Source of the DNA: Polyangium sp. y55x31
GTDB lineage: Bacteria; Myxococcota_A; Polyangia; Polyangiales; Polyangiaceae
Direction: 5' to 3'
NCBI RefSeq assembly: GCF_029946505.1
Contig: NZ_JARZHG010000047.1
Location: 1-64,000, forward strand
Length of the DNA stretch: 64,000 bases
Shown: positions 61,723 to 64,000 of the stretch, in pieces
How the letters are laid out: the number at the start of each line of letters is the position of its first letter
Position numbering within the stretch: position 1 is the first letter of the stretch
The notes under the pieces: generated by a model
What the model was told of the DNA's origin: nothing
What the model saw: the letters and a program-made list of their open reading frames with translations, nothing else
The model's database searches: none
Program-made: the position numbers and the translations under genes

Positions 61723-61747
61723 GGCCGCTCTCGCCTGGAGAGCGGCC
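61723..61747. terminator. Strong hairpin between convergent genes
   Basis: GGCCGCTCTC (61723-61732) pairs perfectly with GAGAGCGGCC (61738-61747), loop GCCTG, followed by TCTT. It lies between stops at 61684 and 61768. Confidence 0.75.
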
Positions 61748-61767
61748 TCTTGCGCGCGCGCCGGTCG

Positions 61768-63696
61768 TCAGGGATCGAGCGCGAGCCGGCCGATCCAGAG
61801 GGCGCCGTCGTTCCGAGGAAGGAGGCCGTTTTCCCCCTCGGAGAACCCGAAGACCGCGCTCACGATCGACACCTCGCCCTCTTCCACGTCGAGGCCCATG
61901 AGCCCCGCGTTGCACGAGAGGATCCGATACCCGAGCGGCGCGCCCGCGGGGTCGAGGGTGAACGCGAAGAGCGCGCTGCCGACGCCCGCGCCGAAGCTCG
62001 GGGTGCCGCCTGGGAGCGGCTCGCCGCCGACGCTGAAGCCCGACGTCGCGCGACCTGCGAGGACCACGCGCCCGTCCTCGGCGACCGCCACGTCGCCGAG
62101 CGTGAACGCCTCCACGAAATTGCTCGCCGCGTGATCGAAGTGTTGCCCCCAGATCACCTGGCCGTCGCCATCGAACGCCACGACGAACCCATCGTCGCTC
62201 ATGCCCGAGCTCGCGACGACCTCTTGGCCGAGATCGATCACGCCGGTGAAAGGCCCCGCCGCCACGACCCCGCCCCCGGGCCGCGCCGCGAGGCGCACCT
62301 GGTAGCCCTGGCGCGCGCGGACTTGCCCGAACTCGCGCGCGAGGATCGGCGTGCCTTGGGGATCAAACGCCGCGACGAAGAGCTTCGACTCCCCCGGCGC
62401 AGAGAACGCGGGGCCCACGATGGGCGAAAGGCCATTGCCGAGATCGAGCACGCCGGCGGTCAAACCCACGACCCAGGTATTGCCTTGCGCGTCGGCCACG
62501 ACGTCGAGGGCCTGCTGATCGAACTCGTCGCCGTAACGGCGCACGTAAAGCAGCGCGCCCGCGGCGTCGTACGCGGTGAGGAGCAGGTCCGCGGAGCAGT
62601 AATCCGAGGGCGGCGTGGCCTCGACCGGGCCGTCGGGGAACGGGATCGTGCCGTAGAGGCTCTTCGCGAGGCTCACGCCTCCATCCGGGCGCGCCGCGAC
62701 GCGCGGGATCGGCGGGTTGCAGGCTTCGAGCGGGAACAGCCCGTCCTCGACGAACCCGGCGCTCCACGCGGCGGTGCCCGCGTCCGACATGCGTGCCACG
62801 AAATAGCCGCGTCCTCCCGTGTTGTTCAGGATGACGCCCGCGCCGAGATCGATCTTCGTCGTGAAATGGCCCGCGACGAAGAGCTCGCCGCCTTCCAGCG
62901 CCGAAAGCGAGGAGACCCCGTCCGCGCCCGTCGAACCGAACGTTCGATCCCAAAGGATCTTCCCCTGCGCATCGAACCGGACGAGCCCCGCCGCGCCCCC
63001 GCCGTCCGCCGCGACGATCCGATCGCCGAGGTTCACCCCGTCGACGAAGTGGCCGCCGAAGACGAACCCGCCCCACGCGTGCTCGACCTCGATTGCGGGG
63101 AGAAAGCTGCCCGGGAGCTGCGGGGGGATCGAGACGAAGCGCGGCAGGAGCGGCCCCGCGGCGGCGTCCTTGCGGGAAAACGTGATCTCGGTCGGCAGCG
63201 GCTGGAGCGGCGTTGCCGAGTCGTAAAAGGCCTGCACGTTGGCGGTCTCGGCGTCGTACACCGCGCCCTGGAGCTCCATGGGCCGGCCGATCGAGCAGAG
63301 CCACGCGAGCTCGTCGCCGGGCGCCTTCAGGCTCAGGCCCGTGAACGGGACGCGGACCGTCGCATCGTTATATACCTCGGTTTCCAGCGGAAACAGCGAA
63401 TCTCCACCGGGCACGTGGATCTCGGAGACGACCGGCACGAGGGGGCTGTCGGTCGTGGTCACGTCGAGTTTGTCGAGCCAGATCTCGGCCTCGTCCTCCT
63501 CGCTCCACGTGACGAGGGTGGCCGTGAGATCGAAGGCGCCGTCGAGCTGCACGCGACCGTCCTCGCGCGTGGAGAGCTCGACCTCGGGGTTCAAAAAATC
63601 GACGAGCAGGTTGCCCCCCTCGCCGCGGCAAGCGACGAGCGCGAGCGCAGACAAGGAGGCGGCGAGGAGAGGCGCGGCGGGCGAGGACGAGGCCAT
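61768..63696 (-). CDS. Lipoprotein with beta-propeller-like repeats
   Basis: 642 aa. The signal ends in LVAC (Cys23). An N-terminal beta domain (about 30-200) is followed by repeated blade-like units of the form GGxxVAGHFxxxIDLGxG (e.g. GGELFVAGHFTTKIDLGAGV, and GGGVVAAGPFTGVIDLG). These are typical of SBBP/propeller lipoproteins in myxobacteria. Surface exposure is likely and the ligand is unknown. It starts 5 bp after the stop of the gene running off the right edge, so the two are probably one transcript. Confidence 0.87.
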   Translation of the reverse strand: MASSSPAAPLLAASLSALALVACRGEGGNLLVDFLNPEVELSTREDGRVQLDGAFDLTATLVTWSEEDEAEIWLDKLDVTTTDSPLVPVVSEIHVPGGDSLFPLETEVYNDATVRVPFTGLSLKAPGDELAWLCSIGRPMELQGAVYDAETANVQAFYDSATPLQPLPTEITFSRKDAAAGPLLPRFVSIPPQLPGSFLPAIEVEHAWGGFVFGGHFVDGVNLGDRIVAADGGGAAGLVRFDAQGKILWDRTFGSTGADGVSSLSALEGGELFVAGHFTTKIDLGAGVILNNTGGRGYFVARMSDAGTAAWSAGFVEDGLFPLEACNPPIPRVAARPDGGVSLAKSLYGTIPFPDGPVEATPPSDYCSADLLLTAYDAAGALLYVRRYGDEFDQQALDVVADAQGNTWVVGLTAGVLDLGNGLSPIVGPAFSAPGESKLFVAAFDPQGTPILAREFGQVRARQGYQVRLAARPGGGVVAAGPFTGVIDLGQEVVASSGMSDDGFVVAFDGDGQVIWGQHFDHAASNFVEAFTLGDVAVAEDGRVVLAGRATSGFSVGGEPLPGGTPSFGAGVGSALFAFTLDPAGAPLGYRILSCNAGLMGLDVEEGEVSIVSAVFGFSEGENGLLPRNDGALWIGRLALDP

Positions 63697-63701
63697 GGCG
63701 A

Positions 63702-64000
63702 TCAGTAGCGTACCGTGAACTGCGCGGAGGTCGGCCCCACGCGCAAAGACGCGGCGGTGGAGGTCGGCGCGCTACGTGCGCCGTAGATCCAGAAGCCCAT
63801 CCCCGCGGCGGTGCTCACGAGCGCGAGGGCGAGGGCCCGGGAGGCGAACGGATCCGGCAAACCCTCGAGCTTGTATTCGTCGGCCATCGCGGACGCGAGG
63901 CTCACGCCGCCGAGGCCCGCGCCGAGGGCCGTCGCGAAGATGCCCATCTCCGTGAGCTGATCGCTCCGCCGTGGGCCGGGTCTCCCGTCGGTCCCGAGCC
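63702..64000 (-). CDS. Membrane protein, C-terminal part (5' end beyond right edge)
   Basis: The frame stays open to the window edge: GTDGRPGPRRSDQLTEMGIF continues before the internal ATG 63947, so that ATG is probably not the start. Two hydrophobic segments (FATALGAGLGGVSLAS, then ALALALVSTAAGMGFWIYG) end in a short polar tail. This resembles the TM-pair tail seen in other proteins of this window. Too little is visible to name it. Confidence 0.6.
   Translation of the reverse strand, partial: LGTDGRPGPRRSDQLTEMGIFATALGAGLGGVSLASAMADEYKLEGLPDPFASRALALALVSTAAGMGFWIYGARSAPTSTAASLRVGPTSAQFTVRY

Noticed and set aside
60748-63708. 986-aa plus-strand frame across two lipoprotein genes
   Set aside because: Arg/Glu-rich shadow. 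It crosses a strong terminator and lies opposite a propeller-type lipoprotein.
1-64000. tRNA, rRNA or insertion sequence
   Set aside because: I found no cloverleaf-like or rRNA-like sequence, no transposase motifs, and no terminal inverted repeats with target duplications. This was reading by eye, so small RNAs could be missed.

Overview
The window looks like chromosomal DNA of a large-genome, high-GC myxobacterium, most likely Polyangiaceae (Polyangium/Sorangium-like). The basis is very high GC with strong third-position bias, which opens long shadow reading frames on the opposite strand of nearly every gene. Other pointers are many lipoproteins with Cys-rich or Gly-rich linkers, a MYXO-CTERM C-terminus, a Ser/Thr kinase, an ECF sigma factor, and STAND ATPases. 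I see no rRNA, tRNA, CRISPR array or intact insertion sequence.

Layout. (1) 1-5.2 kb: a partial RRM/Gly-rich RNA-binding protein, a universal stress protein, a small unknown gene, a sulfate-type ABC transporter (cysT-cysW-cysA, without a binding-protein gene) and a coiled-coil membrane protein. (2) 5.3-13.1 kb: a lipoprotein, a membrane-anchored PHP phosphoesterase, and a minus-strand run of DUF58, BatA-like VWA and dual-VWA proteins. (3) 13.3-29.6 kb: a Cys-repeat lipoprotein, a serine beta-lactamase-like protein, an XRE-STAND regulator divergent from a 2OG-Fe(II) oxygenase, a kinase/TPR-PEGA/beta-helix lipoprotein operon, a NADAR protein, a MYXO-CTERM protein convergent with an atypical signal peptidase, and an ECF sigma factor coupled to an anti-sigma/VWA (YfbK-like) fusion. 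(4) 29.6-37.6 kb, minus strand: ABC permease, ABC ATPase, GAT-like membrane protein, MoxR ATPase and a DUF4175-like coiled-coil protein, the first four joined by 4-bp start/stop overlaps. This looks like the missing half of the DUF58/VWA system in region 2. (5) 37.7-41.6 kb: a 1150-aa P-loop/STAND-like protein with a small two-TM protein. (6) 41.9-47.2 kb: lipoproteins, a degenerate pseudogene, a structured intergenic region, and a matrixin metalloprotease with a cysteine switch and a bulb-type lectin domain. (7) 47.2-54.5 kb: ACT-malic enzyme, di-heme protein, RelE-like protein, alpha/beta hydrolase, a PHM-like copper monooxygenase with a heme-c motif, a TonB-like protein and a Cys-rich lipoprotein. 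(8) 54.6-58.2 kb, minus strand: a coupled four-gene operon (ferritin-like hydrolase, caspase/CHAT-like protein, large lipoprotein, YscW/YbaY-like lipoprotein). (9) 58.3-64 kb: M28 peptidase lipoprotein, three more lipoproteins and a partial gene at the right edge.

Two general features stand out. Genes in operons are often joined by ATGA, GTGA or TGATG overlaps. At least six lone genes have a TANNNT hexamer 6-7 nt upstream of the start codon, which predicts leaderless mRNAs. The main candidates for unusual biology are the split MoxR/DUF58/VWA/ABC system, the caspase-like operon, the signal peptidase with an Ala at the nucleophile position, and the ECF sigma/VWA anti-sigma pair.
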